Source: Hyphococcus luteus
Lineage (GTDB): Bacteria > Pseudomonadota > Alphaproteobacteria > Caulobacterales > Parvularculaceae
Assembly: GCF_002943565.1 (NCBI RefSeq)
Contig: NZ_PJCH01000007.1
Span: 1 to 64,000, forward strand
Direction of reading: 5' to 3'
Length of the DNA stretch: 64,000 nucleotides
Below the pieces are notes generated by a model, which had not been told where the DNA came from, searched no databases, and saw only the letters and a list, made by a program, of their open reading frames with translations. The position numbers and the translations under genes are program-made. Every line of letters starts with the position of its first letter. Position 1 is the first letter of the stretch. Of the stretch, positions 1 to 7,603 are shown piece after piece.

Positions 1-1160
1 GCGATCGAGAGCGCCTGAATGCCCAGCTGCTGCTGGACCTGCAGGGACTGCAGGCGGGCCGAAGCCGCTTCCAGGTCAGCGTCGGTCAGGGCGCCGATGC
101 CGGTTTTCAGCGAGTCCGTCAGGTTCGAGACGAACTCGTTCTGAATTTCGATCCGCTTTTGGGCGGAACCGAATTCAGCCGAAGCGTCGACCGATTCCTG
201 AATGAGGCCCTCGATTTTGACGAGCGCATCGGCGGCGCCAGCGGAGGTCGAAACGTCAAGAGTGTTCAGGTTGGCAAGCCCGCCGCCGGTGCCGTCCGTC
301 ACATTGACTTCGTAGGCGACGGTGCCGCCGGTGTCGTTGGTGATATCGAGCTGAACGTCGGCTGAACCGGCGGTGCCGGCCGTAAGAGTGGTGGTGTAGC
401 CCGCGTCGGTCAGCAGGTTGTTCAGCCCCGTGCCCACATCGTTAAGGTCGTCGCCGACCTGGGCGGTGTAGGTGAATTTGCGGCCGTCAATGCGGACTTC
501 CCAGACATCGCCGCCCGCGGAAGGGTCATAGTTCTGGTCGATGTCGAGAGCGAAGTCGTTGCCGTTGGCGACGAGCTGAGCGGCGCTGTTCTGGTTGCCG
601 TTCACGCCGGACGCGCCGGCGCCGAGGCTGGAATCAACGGCCGTTCCAGCCGTCGTTTCGAGGCTGAAGGAATCGACCGTGATGGCGCTCGCCGTCACGT
701 TGCCGCTGGAATCGCGGTCAAGCGAGGCCAGGAAGTCGGTCGAATCCGTGCCTTTGAGGAAGTTCAGACCGTTGAACTGCGCCGCATCGACGATGCCGTC
801 GATCTGGTCGCGAAGCTGTGCAATATCCGTCTGAATTTTCGTACGGTCGACGTTGTCTTCCTGAGCCGCAACGATGAGACCTTTCATGTCAACGAGCAGT
901 TCAGACACTTTTTCAGCCGCGCCGCGGGCAACGCCCACAGCCGCGCTGCCGAGGTTGAGAGACTGGTTGATGGCTTCAAAGCCTTTCACGTCCGACTGCA
1001 TGACGGTGGAGATCGCGAAGATCGCCGCATTGTCCTTGGCGGTCGAGACCTTTTTACCGGTCGAGATTTGCTCTTGAACCATATTGAGGCCTTTGTTGAC
1101 CGTGCGCAGGTTCTGAAGCGCCACCATCGCGGATGTGTTGGTGAGAAGACTATTCGTCAT
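1..1160 (-). CDS. fliC: Flagellin, C-terminus cut by window edge
   Basis: Filament subunit, exported by the flagellar type III system and polymerised outside the cell. I translated it by hand from ATG at 1160-1158; it stays open to base 1, giving about 386 codons. The N-terminus MTNSLLTNTSAMVALQNL and the following QISTGKKVSTAKDNAAIFAI are the conserved D0/D1 helices. The middle is Gly/Thr/Asp-rich and variable (D2/D3-like). Near the left edge RLQSLQVQQQLGIQALSI is the C-terminal D0 helix, so only a few residues are missing. The coding strand runs out of the window, so further flagellin copies may follow. Family assignment is firm; the particular symbol is by analogy. Confidence 0.95.
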   Translation of the reverse strand, partial: MTNSLLTNTSAMVALQNLRTVNKGLNMVQEQISTGKKVSTAKDNAAIFAISTVMQSDVKGFEAINQSLNLGSAAVGVARGAAEKVSELLVDMKGLIVAAQEDNVDRTKIQTDIAQLRDQIDGIVDAAQFNGLNFLKGTDSTDFLASLDRDSSGNVTASAITVDSFSLETTAGTAVDSSLGAGASGVNGNQNSAAQLVANGNDFALDIDQNYDPSAGGDVWEVRIDGRKFTYTAQVGDDLNDVGTGLNNLLTDAGYTTTLTAGTAGSADVQLDITNDTGGTVAYEVNVTDGTGGGLANLNTLDVSTSAGAADALVKIEGLIQESVDASAEFGSAQKRIEIQNEFVSNLTDSLKTGIGALTDADLEAASARLQSLQVQQQLGIQALSI

Positions 1161-1378
1161 GATTGAGACTCCGTGTTGGATCGTTATTTTTAACGGTCCG
1201 ACCTCGCAAAGGAGTTGTCGGGAGTCCCGCAAATAGATTTTGCAGGAATTTATGAGCCGTTTTAGCTCGCGGCAGGCCGTTTAAGCATGTCCGCGGCAAC
1301 CACGTGGTTGCGTAAAATAAGTTATATGAATTGCGGAATAATATGCCTTTAAGAAGTATGCTTTCCGCGAAGTTAAAA
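1161..1378 (-). promoter_or_regulatory. Flagellin upstream region with a perfect 16-bp palindrome
   Basis: AT-richer gap of 218 bp between the flagellin start and the FlgN-like stop. It contains the perfect palindrome GCAACCACGTGGTTGC at 1296-1311, with core CACGTG, about 136 bp upstream of the start codon. A short inverted repeat CGGGA-G-TCCCG lies at 1219-1229 in the likely 5' leader. I found no convincing sigma-54 element (GG-N10-GC) or sigma-28 element, so the promoter class is unresolved. Confidence 0.45.
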
Positions 1379-1765
1379 TTACGCCTTGGCTGCAATTGTT
1401 GACGCGTTCGGGTTCCGCAGCGCGGCGCCGTCGGCGCTGTATGCGCCGGTGTTGAATTCGGCTTCGCGTATCTTCTTCAACCGCGCGCGCGCTTCGCGCA
1501 CGCCTTGCGCCGTCGCTTTCAGGATGGCGGCGTTTTCCTCGGCTTTCTGACGAATTGCATCGAGTTCGGCAACCAGTTGTTCACTGAGCTCGGAGGCGTC
1601 GAGTTCGCGCGCGATTTCATCGAATTCAGCGAGCAGTGATTCCTTTTGCGTCGTCAGCGCTGCGATCTGGTCGAAAGCCCGCTTGCCGATGAACGTTTCT
1701 TCCTGCTCGGTCACCGTTTTCAGGTTCGCGATGATTGCTTTCAGTTTGTCGAGCTGGCTTTTCAC
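1379..1765 (-). CDS. flgN: FlgN-like flagellar export chaperone
   Basis: Product of 128 residues, almost entirely charged alpha helix (LKAIIANLKTVTEQEETFIG at the start, then repeated E/K/A heptad-like stretches), ending in a short Asn/Ala-rich tail. Length and composition fit FlgN, the chaperone that escorts hook-associated proteins to the export gate. Alphaproteobacterial FlgN is poorly conserved, so the call rests on the fold signature and position: its start overlaps the stop of the rod-binding gene by 4 bp (ATGA), so the two are translationally coupled, and flagellin follows. It could be another small coiled-coil flagellar protein. Confidence 0.6.
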   Translation of the reverse strand: MKSQLDKLKAIIANLKTVTEQEETFIGKRAFDQIAALTTQKESLLAEFDEIARELDASELSEQLVAELDAIRQKAEENAAILKATAQGVREARARLKKIREAEFNTGAYSADGAALRNPNASTIAAKA

Positions 1766-2082
1766 TTGAGCTGACCTTTCAGCTGACGGTAAATCTGGTC
1801 GGCGAGGCCGAAGCCGCCTTTTTCGGCGAGATCTTCGGCGTAGCTTTCAACCAGCATGCCTGAGAAGGCTTCGCCGCCGAAACCGGCGTCTTGCGAGACG
1901 GCCTTGTCGAAACCGGCGTGCGACAGCATTTCGGAAATGAAAACGGCTTCGAACTCCTGCGCGGTCTTGCGCAAGGCTTTTTCTTTTTCAGCCTTTGTCT
2001 GTTCGGCGTTCGAATCGGGCGCTTGGCGGGCCTTGCCGGCGGCCGCCGAATTCAATGCGAGCGAGAGATTGGCGATGTCCAT
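1762..2082 (-). CDS. flgJ: Rod-binding protein (FlgJ N-terminal domain only)
   Basis: Small protein of 106 residues that caps or guides rod assembly in the periplasm. The core KTAQEFEAVFISEML, then FGGEAFSGMLVESYAEDLA and GGFGLADQIYRQL, is the FlgJ rod-binding domain. The muramidase domain found in enterobacterial FlgJ is absent, which is usual in alphaproteobacteria. I chose the internal ATG at 2082 (MDIANLSLALN) because GGAG lies just upstream; a longer frame to 2148 would add an unlikely hydrophobic leader. It overlaps the FlgN-like gene by 4 bp and is divergent from fliK. Confidence 0.85.
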   Translation of the reverse strand: MDIANLSLALNSAAAGKARQAPDSNAEQTKAEKEKALRKTAQEFEAVFISEMLSHAGFDKAVSQDAGFGGEAFSGMLVESYAEDLAEKGGFGLADQIYRQLKGQLK

Positions 2083-2163
2083 CAGGACGCTCCGGATTGG
2101 AAAAATTTTAGACAAACTAGGCCGCGTAACTAAAAAATAAGTTATCAAATGTAAGAAAGCTTT

Positions 2164-3447
2164 ATGGAAAACGCTCCGCTTTCAATTTTAACGGCGCTTT
2201 TCGGCGGCAAGCCGGCAGGCGATAAATCCTCCGGCGCCAATGCGCTTTTCGCGAACACTCCGGGCGACGCCGAGAAGGGCGGTCAGGGTTTCTTTTCCTT
2301 TATTGAAGGTCTGTTAATGACGGAGCCGGAGAGCAGAGACGATGCGGCCAATCCGCTCGGCGCGCAGACGCCGTTTGCAGGCGCCTCGGTCAGTCTGGAT
2401 TTTGCGCCAAAGGATGACGCCGCGTCATCCGCGAAGAGCGGCTCTCTCGCTTTAACCGAAGAGGGCGTGCTTGCGCCGGGGCTGGTCTCTCATCCCGAGG
2501 CTTCCGCGGATGCTTTCGCTGGCGCTGATGCGCCGGCGGGGCCGCTTGAAACCCAGACGGGCCCCCAGTTGCTCGTTTCTGCTTTCGCAAAGGAAGGCGG
2601 ACAGGCCGAAGGCCATTCCGCAGCCAATGATCGCGGCGTCGAAAGCGCCGCCGGCAAAGCGGGGACTGAGACGCAAACGGCGATTGTGAATGCAGGAGCG
2701 CAGACGCAACAGAAAACCCCGGCGCTGGCCTTGGCGAATGCGGCTGAGGCCGCAGACGCCGGGACGCCTTCAACTGAAGAGCCCGCGTCGGAGATTGACG
2801 CGTCTCTTGATACGCGGAAAAGCAAGAGCGACAACGCGCCGGGCCAGCTGTTGATTTCGGACCAACATCTGAAAACGCCGGGTTTCGCGGCGAATCCCCA
2901 TGCGAATGCGGCGGCGGCGATCGCAGAACATGCCTCGCCGGAGGCCTTGAGCTATTCCGCCGTGACCCGTGACGAGGGCGGTCCCGAGTTCGACCGGCTG
3001 GCCACCACGCGCCTCGAAACGACTTCTGCGGCTTCCGACCGGCCCGCCCATCTTAATCCCGTGCGCGACCAGATCGTTGCGGCGGTGGCCGCCCGTCATA
3101 GCGACGGCCGGCTTGAAGTGCGGCTCGACCCGCCGGAGCTTGGCCGCGTGACCATCCATTTTGACCGCGACGGCGCCGAAATGGTGCGGGCGGTTGTTTC
3201 CGCCGATACGCCGGACACGCTCGATCTCATGCGCCGTCATGCGGACGTTTTCCAGCGCGCGCTGGAGGATCAGGGCTTCGCCGGTCTTGACCTTCAATTT
3301 ACCGATCAAGGGACCTGGGAAAACCCGGCTGATGAGGCCAATGGCCATTCTCAGAGTTTCCGCCTCGCTGAAGAAGAGGAAACGATGGCGGCCGCTTCCG
3401 GCCCGGCGCCGCAAGTCGCGCTCGGCCGTCTCGACCGCCGGTTCTAG
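2164..3447 (+). CDS. fliK: Flagellar hook-length control protein FliK
   Basis: Molecular ruler that stops hook elongation and switches the export gate to late substrates. 427 residues. Residues 1 to about 300 are Ala/Gly/Glu-rich and low-complexity, as expected for the extended ruler segment. About 310-395 form the Flg_hook domain, with LEVRLDPPELGRVTIHF followed by VRAVVSADTPDTLDLMRR and LEDQGFAGLDLQF, the usual core. It is followed after 29 bp by flgD, which fits a hook operon. The ribosome-binding site is weak (AAGAAAG). The ruler part shows many out-of-frame open frames, which are codon-bias artefacts. Confidence 0.93.
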   Translation: MENAPLSILTALFGGKPAGDKSSGANALFANTPGDAEKGGQGFFSFIEGLLMTEPESRDDAANPLGAQTPFAGASVSLDFAPKDDAASSAKSGSLALTEEGVLAPGLVSHPEASADAFAGADAPAGPLETQTGPQLLVSAFAKEGGQAEGHSAANDRGVESAAGKAGTETQTAIVNAGAQTQQKTPALALANAAEAADAGTPSTEEPASEIDASLDTRKSKSDNAPGQLLISDQHLKTPGFAANPHANAAAAIAEHASPEALSYSAVTRDEGGPEFDRLATTRLETTSAASDRPAHLNPVRDQIVAAVAARHSDGRLEVRLDPPELGRVTIHFDRDGAEMVRAVVSADTPDTLDLMRRHADVFQRALEDQGFAGLDLQFTDQGTWENPADEANGHSQSFRLAEEEETMAAASGPAPQVALGRLDRRF

Positions 3448-3476
3448 GCGTCAAAACCCAAGGGAGACGCATCATC

Positions 3477-4175
3477 ATGCAGGCAACGCCAACCGTTTCG
3501 CCGTTTACCCAGCCGCAGCAAAGCAGCGGCGCGACAGCGGCCGCAGGCGCAAAGGAAGGGGAGAGCAATCCGGCGCTCAATGCGGCGGACTTCCAGAACT
3601 TCCTGAAGCTCTTGACGGCGCAGCTGCGCAATCAGGACCCGCTCAATCCGGCGGACTCCACCGAATTTGTCGCCCAGCTCGCCCAGTTCAGCTCCGTCGA
3701 GCAGCTGGTCAACGCCAACACCAAGCTCGATAACATCGCTTCGGCCATGGTCGCCGACGGCATCGAAAAATATGCCGGCTGGATCGGTAAAAAAGCCGAA
3801 GCGATAGACGCACCGGCCTATTTCGACGGGACGAACCCGGTGGAATACCGGTTGTCCGGTCTTAGCGAAGCAAGCCGCGTCGAAGCCGTTATCACCGATC
3901 CCGCAGGCCAAGAAGTCACGCGCTTCGATACGGTCAACGGAGCGATGGTTCAGAGCTGGAATGGCGTGGTCGACGATGAATCCGCGGCGCCGGGCGTTTA
4001 CGCCGTGACTGCGCTTTACTATGACGAGGACGGCAAGGTGATTGGCGAAGAAATCGCCAACACATTCGGCGGCGTTCGCGAAGTGCGCCTTGAAGGCGAT
4101 GAACCGTCGATCATTCTCGAAGGCGGCGTCGATCTTGAGCCCGATCAGGTCGCCGGTCTCGGCCAAAAAGAATAA
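3477..4175 (+). CDS. flgD: Hook assembly protein FlgD
   Basis: Scaffold needed to polymerise the hook. 232 residues. The N-terminal motif FLKLLTAQLRNQDPLNP, then STEFVAQLAQFSSVEQLVN (residues about 40-80), is the diagnostic FlgD signature; the C-terminal half is the FlgD Tudor/Ig-like region (VEAVITDPAGQEV, WNGVVDDESAAPGVY). The start is set by AGGGAGACGC nine bases ahead of ATG. It lies 29 bp after fliK and is followed by a strong terminator. Confidence 0.96.
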   Translation: MQATPTVSPFTQPQQSSGATAAAGAKEGESNPALNAADFQNFLKLLTAQLRNQDPLNPADSTEFVAQLAQFSSVEQLVNANTKLDNIASAMVADGIEKYAGWIGKKAEAIDAPAYFDGTNPVEYRLSGLSEASRVEAVITDPAGQEVTRFDTVNGAMVQSWNGVVDDESAAPGVYAVTALYYDEDGKVIGEEIANTFGGVREVRLEGDEPSIILEGGVDLEPDQVAGLGQKE

Positions 4176-4201
4176 GCGGAAGCTGCGAACAGATGAATCG
4201 C

Positions 4202-4231
4202 AAACGCCGCCTTTTAGGGCGGCGTTTTTTT
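4202..4231 (+). terminator. Rho-independent terminator after flgD
   Basis: Ten-bp stem AAACGCCGCC (4202-4211) and GGCGGCGTTT (4218-4227), loop TTTTAG, running into a T tract to 4231. It ends the fliK-flgD unit and insulates it from the convergent fliL gene. On the minus strand it has only a short T run, so it probably works mainly in one direction. Confidence 0.9.
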
Positions 4232-4258
4232 GTTCCCGAATTTTACGTTGAAACAAGA

Positions 4259-4789
4259 TCAGTAATTCTGGATGCCGAGATCGAGGATCAAAACGTCCAG
4301 CGCCGCGTCGCCCATGATTTTGCGGCTTTCTTCGAGCAGCGCCATCTTGGTGTATTCGAGCTTGTCCATGTCCTCCAGCATCTGCGGCAGCATGCCTTCG
4401 CCGGAAAGAGCCATCAGCCGGGCCAGAAAGGCGTCCCTGAGACGCGGTTCGAGCGCGTAAACGCCCTCGCTTTCGCTGCTGTCGACCTCGATATTGATGT
4501 CGAGGATGACCATGGATTTCGGCCTGCCGTTATGAACGACGGGAACGACGAACTGGCGGCTGAATTTCATATAGGTGGTGCTTGTGGCGTCTTCCTCGCC
4601 ATGGCCGCCGCCATGACCGCCTTTTTTGGCTTTTTTCTCGCCATGGCCGTCATCCGCCTCGCCATGAGCGCCGTCTTCTCCGGAGGCGGAGGTCTTTCCC
4701 GACATCATCGTCTTGGCGAAATAGCCGCCCCCGCCGCCGGCGACGCCGGCGACTGCTATAAGGATGACGGGAAGCAGTTTCTGAAGCAC
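4259..4789 (-). CDS. fliL: FliL-family basal-body protein, copy 1
   Basis: Single-pass inner-membrane protein that surrounds the stator and supports torque. 176 residues: a membrane helix at about 5-25 (LLPVILIAVAGVAGGGGGYF), a hydrophilic linker at about 30-70 rich in His, Gly and Lys (KKGGHGGGHGEE), then the periplasmic FliL domain (FVVPVVHNGRPKSMVILDIN to the C-terminus). Last gene of a minus-strand operon after flgH, 16 bp downstream of it. A second FliL lies at 12083-12784. Which of the two acts at the stator is unknown. Confidence 0.88.
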   Translation of the reverse strand: MLQKLLPVILIAVAGVAGGGGGYFAKTMMSGKTSASGEDGAHGEADDGHGEKKAKKGGHGGGHGEEDATSTTYMKFSRQFVVPVVHNGRPKSMVILDINIEVDSSESEGVYALEPRLRDAFLARLMALSGEGMLPQMLEDMDKLEYTKMALLEESRKIMGDAALDVLILDLGIQNY

Positions 4790-4805
4790 GGGGGGAGAGC
4801 TCCTC

Positions 4806-5561
4806 TTAGAAGGGCGAAATGAGGTCGATCACCTGCTGGCCGTAGCGCGCCCGCTGCAGATCGGATATCTGTCCGCGTCCGCCATAGGAGATGCGCGCGT
4901 CGGCGATCTTGTCATAGGTGATGGTGTTGTTGCGCGCGATGTCCTCCGGCCGGATGATCCCGGCGACGAGGAGTTCGCGCAGCTCGTAATTGACGCGGAT
5001 CTCCTGGCTGCCGGCGATGGCGAGGTGGCCGTTCGGCAATTCGTCGGTCACGGTCGCCGCAACGCGCAGGGTGATCTTTTCTTCACGCTTGATCTGGCCG
5101 TCGCCGGATGACGTGGTCGACGAGTTTGCGCCGATCGCAGGATCGAGCGTCGCGCCGCGCGGCAAGACGTCTTCGGCGAGAGAATTGAGGCCGAAGAAGT
5201 TCGACACAGCCATGTCGTCATTGGAGCTGCGCGAGCGGCTCGTCGAGTTCTTGATCTCCGCCTCATCGTCCATTTCGATGACAACAGTGACGATGTCGCC
5301 TTTGGTGCGCGCGCGGCGGTCGCCGAAGAGCGACGAGGGGCCAGAGCGCCAGAGCGAGGCGGTGGTGATTTTCGCCTCCGTCTTTTGAACCGGTTTCGGC
5401 GGCACGTTATAGCGCCGCGGGTCCGGCGGCGGCATCGGATCGCCGCGCACGTCTCCGACCGGAGACATGGGCGGCGGCGTGAACATATGGTCGAGGCGCG
5501 ACATGCATCCGCTTGTCGCCGCCATGACCGGCAGGGTTAGAAGAAGGAGTTTTCTGTTCAT
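4806..5561 (-). CDS. flgH: Flagellar L-ring protein FlgH
   Basis: Outer-membrane lipoprotein that forms the L-ring bushing. 251 residues. Signal peptide with lipobox near residue 19 (MAATSGC), then a Pro-rich linker, SLWRSGPSSLFGDRRARTKGD and IVTVVIEMDDEAEI, the conserved FlgH core, and GIIRPEDIARNNTI near the C-terminus. The start overlaps the flgA stop by 4 bp (ATGA). In the order flgF-flgG-flgA-flgH, as in Caulobacter relatives. Confidence 0.96.
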   Translation of the reverse strand: MNRKLLLLTLPVMAATSGCMSRLDHMFTPPPMSPVGDVRGDPMPPPDPRRYNVPPKPVQKTEAKITTASLWRSGPSSLFGDRRARTKGDIVTVVIEMDDEAEIKNSTSRSRSSNDDMAVSNFFGLNSLAEDVLPRGATLDPAIGANSSTTSSGDGQIKREEKITLRVAATVTDELPNGHLAIAGSQEIRVNYELRELLVAGIIRPEDIARNNTITYDKIADARISYGGRGQISDLQRARYGQQVIDLISPF

Positions 5562-6067
5562 TTGGCAACCGCCTTGTTGGGGCCGGTGATGACCGCGGTG
5601 AGAATGGTTTTCGAATTAAGGTTCATGACGCGGACGGCTTCGCCGACCGCGCCGGCGTCGAGCGCCCGGCCTTCGGTGGTGATCATCAAAGGCCCGCGCA
5701 CGAATTCAAGCGTGACGATGGCGTTGCGCTGTACCGCTGTCGGGAGCCCCACATCGTTCGGAGACAGTTTGACGCCTTTATAGAGGGCGCGCTTCAGCTC
5801 CATGCCGACAAAGAGGTCGAGCGCATCTGCGTCCTCTCCTTCGGCGATGAGGTCGGAGGCGTGAAGCACGGTTCCGGCGCGCAAATTATGCGCGGCTTTG
5901 ACGACGGCCGGCTTTTGTTTTACCGGCATCACCGAGGACATGGGGATGTCGCCCTTGGCGCTGTTCGCGACGTTTTGCGGCGTCGGCGCCAGCGCGGCGA
6001 GATCCTGCGCGGCGCCGGGCGCGATGGCGGCGAAAAGAACGGCGGTGGTGAATAGAGCGCGTTTCAT
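5558..6067 (-). CDS. flgA: P-ring assembly chaperone FlgA
   Basis: Periplasmic chaperone for P-ring assembly. 169 residues, shorter than the roughly 220 of enteric FlgA. Signal peptide at 1-20 (LFTTAVLFAAIAPGAAQ). The SAF-like domain begins near AAHNLRAGTVLHASDLI, followed by GMELKRALYKGVKLSPNDVG and the C-terminal module AVGEAVRVMNLNSKTILTAV, which is typical of FlgA. It follows flgG after 4 bp and overlaps flgH. No flgI is in the window. Confidence 0.92.
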   Translation of the reverse strand: MKRALFTTAVLFAAIAPGAAQDLAALAPTPQNVANSAKGDIPMSSVMPVKQKPAVVKAAHNLRAGTVLHASDLIAEGEDADALDLFVGMELKRALYKGVKLSPNDVGLPTAVQRNAIVTLEFVRGPLMITTEGRALDAGAVGEAVRVMNLNSKTILTAVITGPNKAVAK

Positions 6068-6071
6068 GATG

Positions 6072-6857
6072 TTACCGGAGCTGCGTTGTGGAGCCGAGCA
6101 TCTGGTCGGCGGCGGAAATCACTTTTGAGTTCAACTCATAGCCGCGCTGGGCTTCGATCAGGTCGGCGATCTGCGCGACGACGTCCACTGAGCTTTCCTC
6201 AAGGAAGCCCTGGCGGATGGCGCCGCGCCCGTCGAGGCCGGGTTCGCCTGGGATCGGCGCGCCCGAGGCCTGCGTTTCCCGGAACATGTTGCCGCCCATG
6301 GCTTCGAGGCCTTTTTCGTTGACGAAAATCGTTGTCTGCAGGGCGCCGACCTGCTGGCCTTCGGTCTCGCCGTCGAAATAGGCGTAGACCTCGCCATTGG
6401 CGTTGATGGTGATCGAGCGCGCATCCTGCGGAATGGTGATGTCGCCGGCGAGCGGATAGCCTTCGGAATTGACGATCAGCCCTTCGCCGGTCTTCTTGAA
6501 CGCGCCGTCGCGGGTGTAGGCGGGGTCGCCCGAGGGAAGCGTCACCTCGAACCAGCCGCGTCCTTCGATGGCGAGGTCGAGATCGCCGCCGGTCTGGCGC
6601 AGCGAGCCTTGCGTGTGGTTGACCGAGATCGCCGACGTCCGGACGCCGAGGCCGAGCTCGATGCCGGCCGGCGCAATCAGGCCGGTGGAAGAGGAAATCG
6701 CGCCGGGCGCGCGAAGCTGTTGATAGTGGAGGTCGGCGAATTCCGCGCGCCGCGTGTCATAGGCGGTGGTGCTCATATTCGCGATATTGTTGGACACGGT
6801 TTCAACGCGCTTCTGCTGCGCGTCCATGCCTGTCGCGGCGATTCTTAGAGCCTGCAT
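6072..6857 (-). CDS. flgG: Distal rod protein FlgG
   Basis: Main subunit of the distal rod. 261 residues, the usual length. The N-terminal motif NNIANMSTTAYDTRRAEF and the C-terminal QGFLEESSVDVVAQIADLIE with AQRGYELNSKVI are the flagellar rod/hook signatures, and QTGGDLDLAIEGRGWFEV marks the middle D1 domain. Start set by GGAGG before CTACATC-ATG. Twenty-nine bp after flgF. Confidence 0.97.
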   Translation of the reverse strand: MQALRIAATGMDAQQKRVETVSNNIANMSTTAYDTRRAEFADLHYQQLRAPGAISSSTGLIAPAGIELGLGVRTSAISVNHTQGSLRQTGGDLDLAIEGRGWFEVTLPSGDPAYTRDGAFKKTGEGLIVNSEGYPLAGDITIPQDARSITINANGEVYAYFDGETEGQQVGALQTTIFVNEKGLEAMGGNMFRETQASGAPIPGEPGLDGRGAIRQGFLEESSVDVVAQIADLIEAQRGYELNSKVISAADQMLGSTTQLR

Positions 6858-6886
6858 GATGTAGCCTCCTTCTTGTTCTTGCGCCC

Positions 6887-7603
6887 TTAACGGCGTCTCA
6901 TCGCGTCAACGGTTTTCGAAATCCGCTCGTCTTCGTCTTTCAAAAGCTGCTGGCCCATTTCGTAGGCGCGCTGCACTTCGATGAGACGCGAGACTTCAAG
7001 CACGGTGTTGACGTTCGATTCTTCAATGAAGCCCTGGCGGAGCTTCGGGAATTCCACTTCGCGGTATTCTTCTTCGGCGCGCAAAAGATTGGCGCCTTCG
7101 CGGGCGAGGGCGGTGGGCTCGACCGTCACAAGACCGAGCTTGCCGATGGGTGCGCCGTCGGCGGCGATGGAGCCGTCCTGGGCGATGGTGATGCTTGTCG
7201 CTTCCGGCGGGATCGCGATGGGCGAGCCGCCGTCGCCGAGGACGCGGTGGCCGGCGGACGTCACAAGCTGGCCTTCCGCATTGAGCATGAAGCTTCCCTG
7301 CCGGGTCAGGCGCTCGCCAAACGGCGTCTCCACGAGGAAATAGCCTTCGCCGTCGATGGCGACGTCGAACATGCCGCCGGTCTGAGTGACCGCGCCGGGC
7401 GTTGCGTCAAAATAATGACCGCCCACATTGGCCTGGGAGATGCTGCGGTCCTGCGGACCCAGCGCGCGGACATATTCGGAAAACAGCATGCCTTCCCGGC
7501 GATAGCCGGCGGTGCTGGCGTTGGCGATATTGTTCGCAACGCTGTTGAGTTCTTTCGACAAGCCCGCCTGCTTCGAAAGCGCGGCGTAAACCGTGTTGCT
7601 CAT
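6887..7603 (-). CDS. flgF: Proximal rod protein FlgF
   Basis: Rod subunit of 238 residues. I placed the start at ATG 7603 (MSNTVYAALSKQAGL), because the frame upstream codes only an Arg-rich stretch antisense in character. GGAGGAGAAGG lies ahead of this ATG, and the start overlaps the preceding stop in an ATGA. Motifs: NSVANNIANASTAGYRREGM at the N-terminus, TGGMFDVAIDGEGYFLVETP in the middle, RQGFIEESNVNTVLEVSRLI near the C-terminus. Confidence 0.95.
   Translation of the reverse strand: MSNTVYAALSKQAGLSKELNSVANNIANASTAGYRREGMLFSEYVRALGPQDRSISQANVGGHYFDATPGAVTQTGGMFDVAIDGEGYFLVETPFGERLTRQGSFMLNAEGQLVTSAGHRVLGDGGSPIAIPPEATSITIAQDGSIAADGAPIGKLGLVTVEPTALAREGANLLRAEEEYREVEFPKLRQGFIEESNVNTVLEVSRLIEVQRAYEMGQQLLKDEDERISKTVDAMRRR

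Noticed and set aside
1161-1378. Sigma-54 promoter for flagellin
   Set aside because: No GG-N10-GC pair matching the -24/-12 consensus was found on the minus strand.
1150-1395. 81-codon minus-strand frame in the flagellin upstream gap
   Set aside because: Overlaps the flagellin start and the FlgN-like end, no ribosome site, no family; the gap reads better as regulatory DNA.
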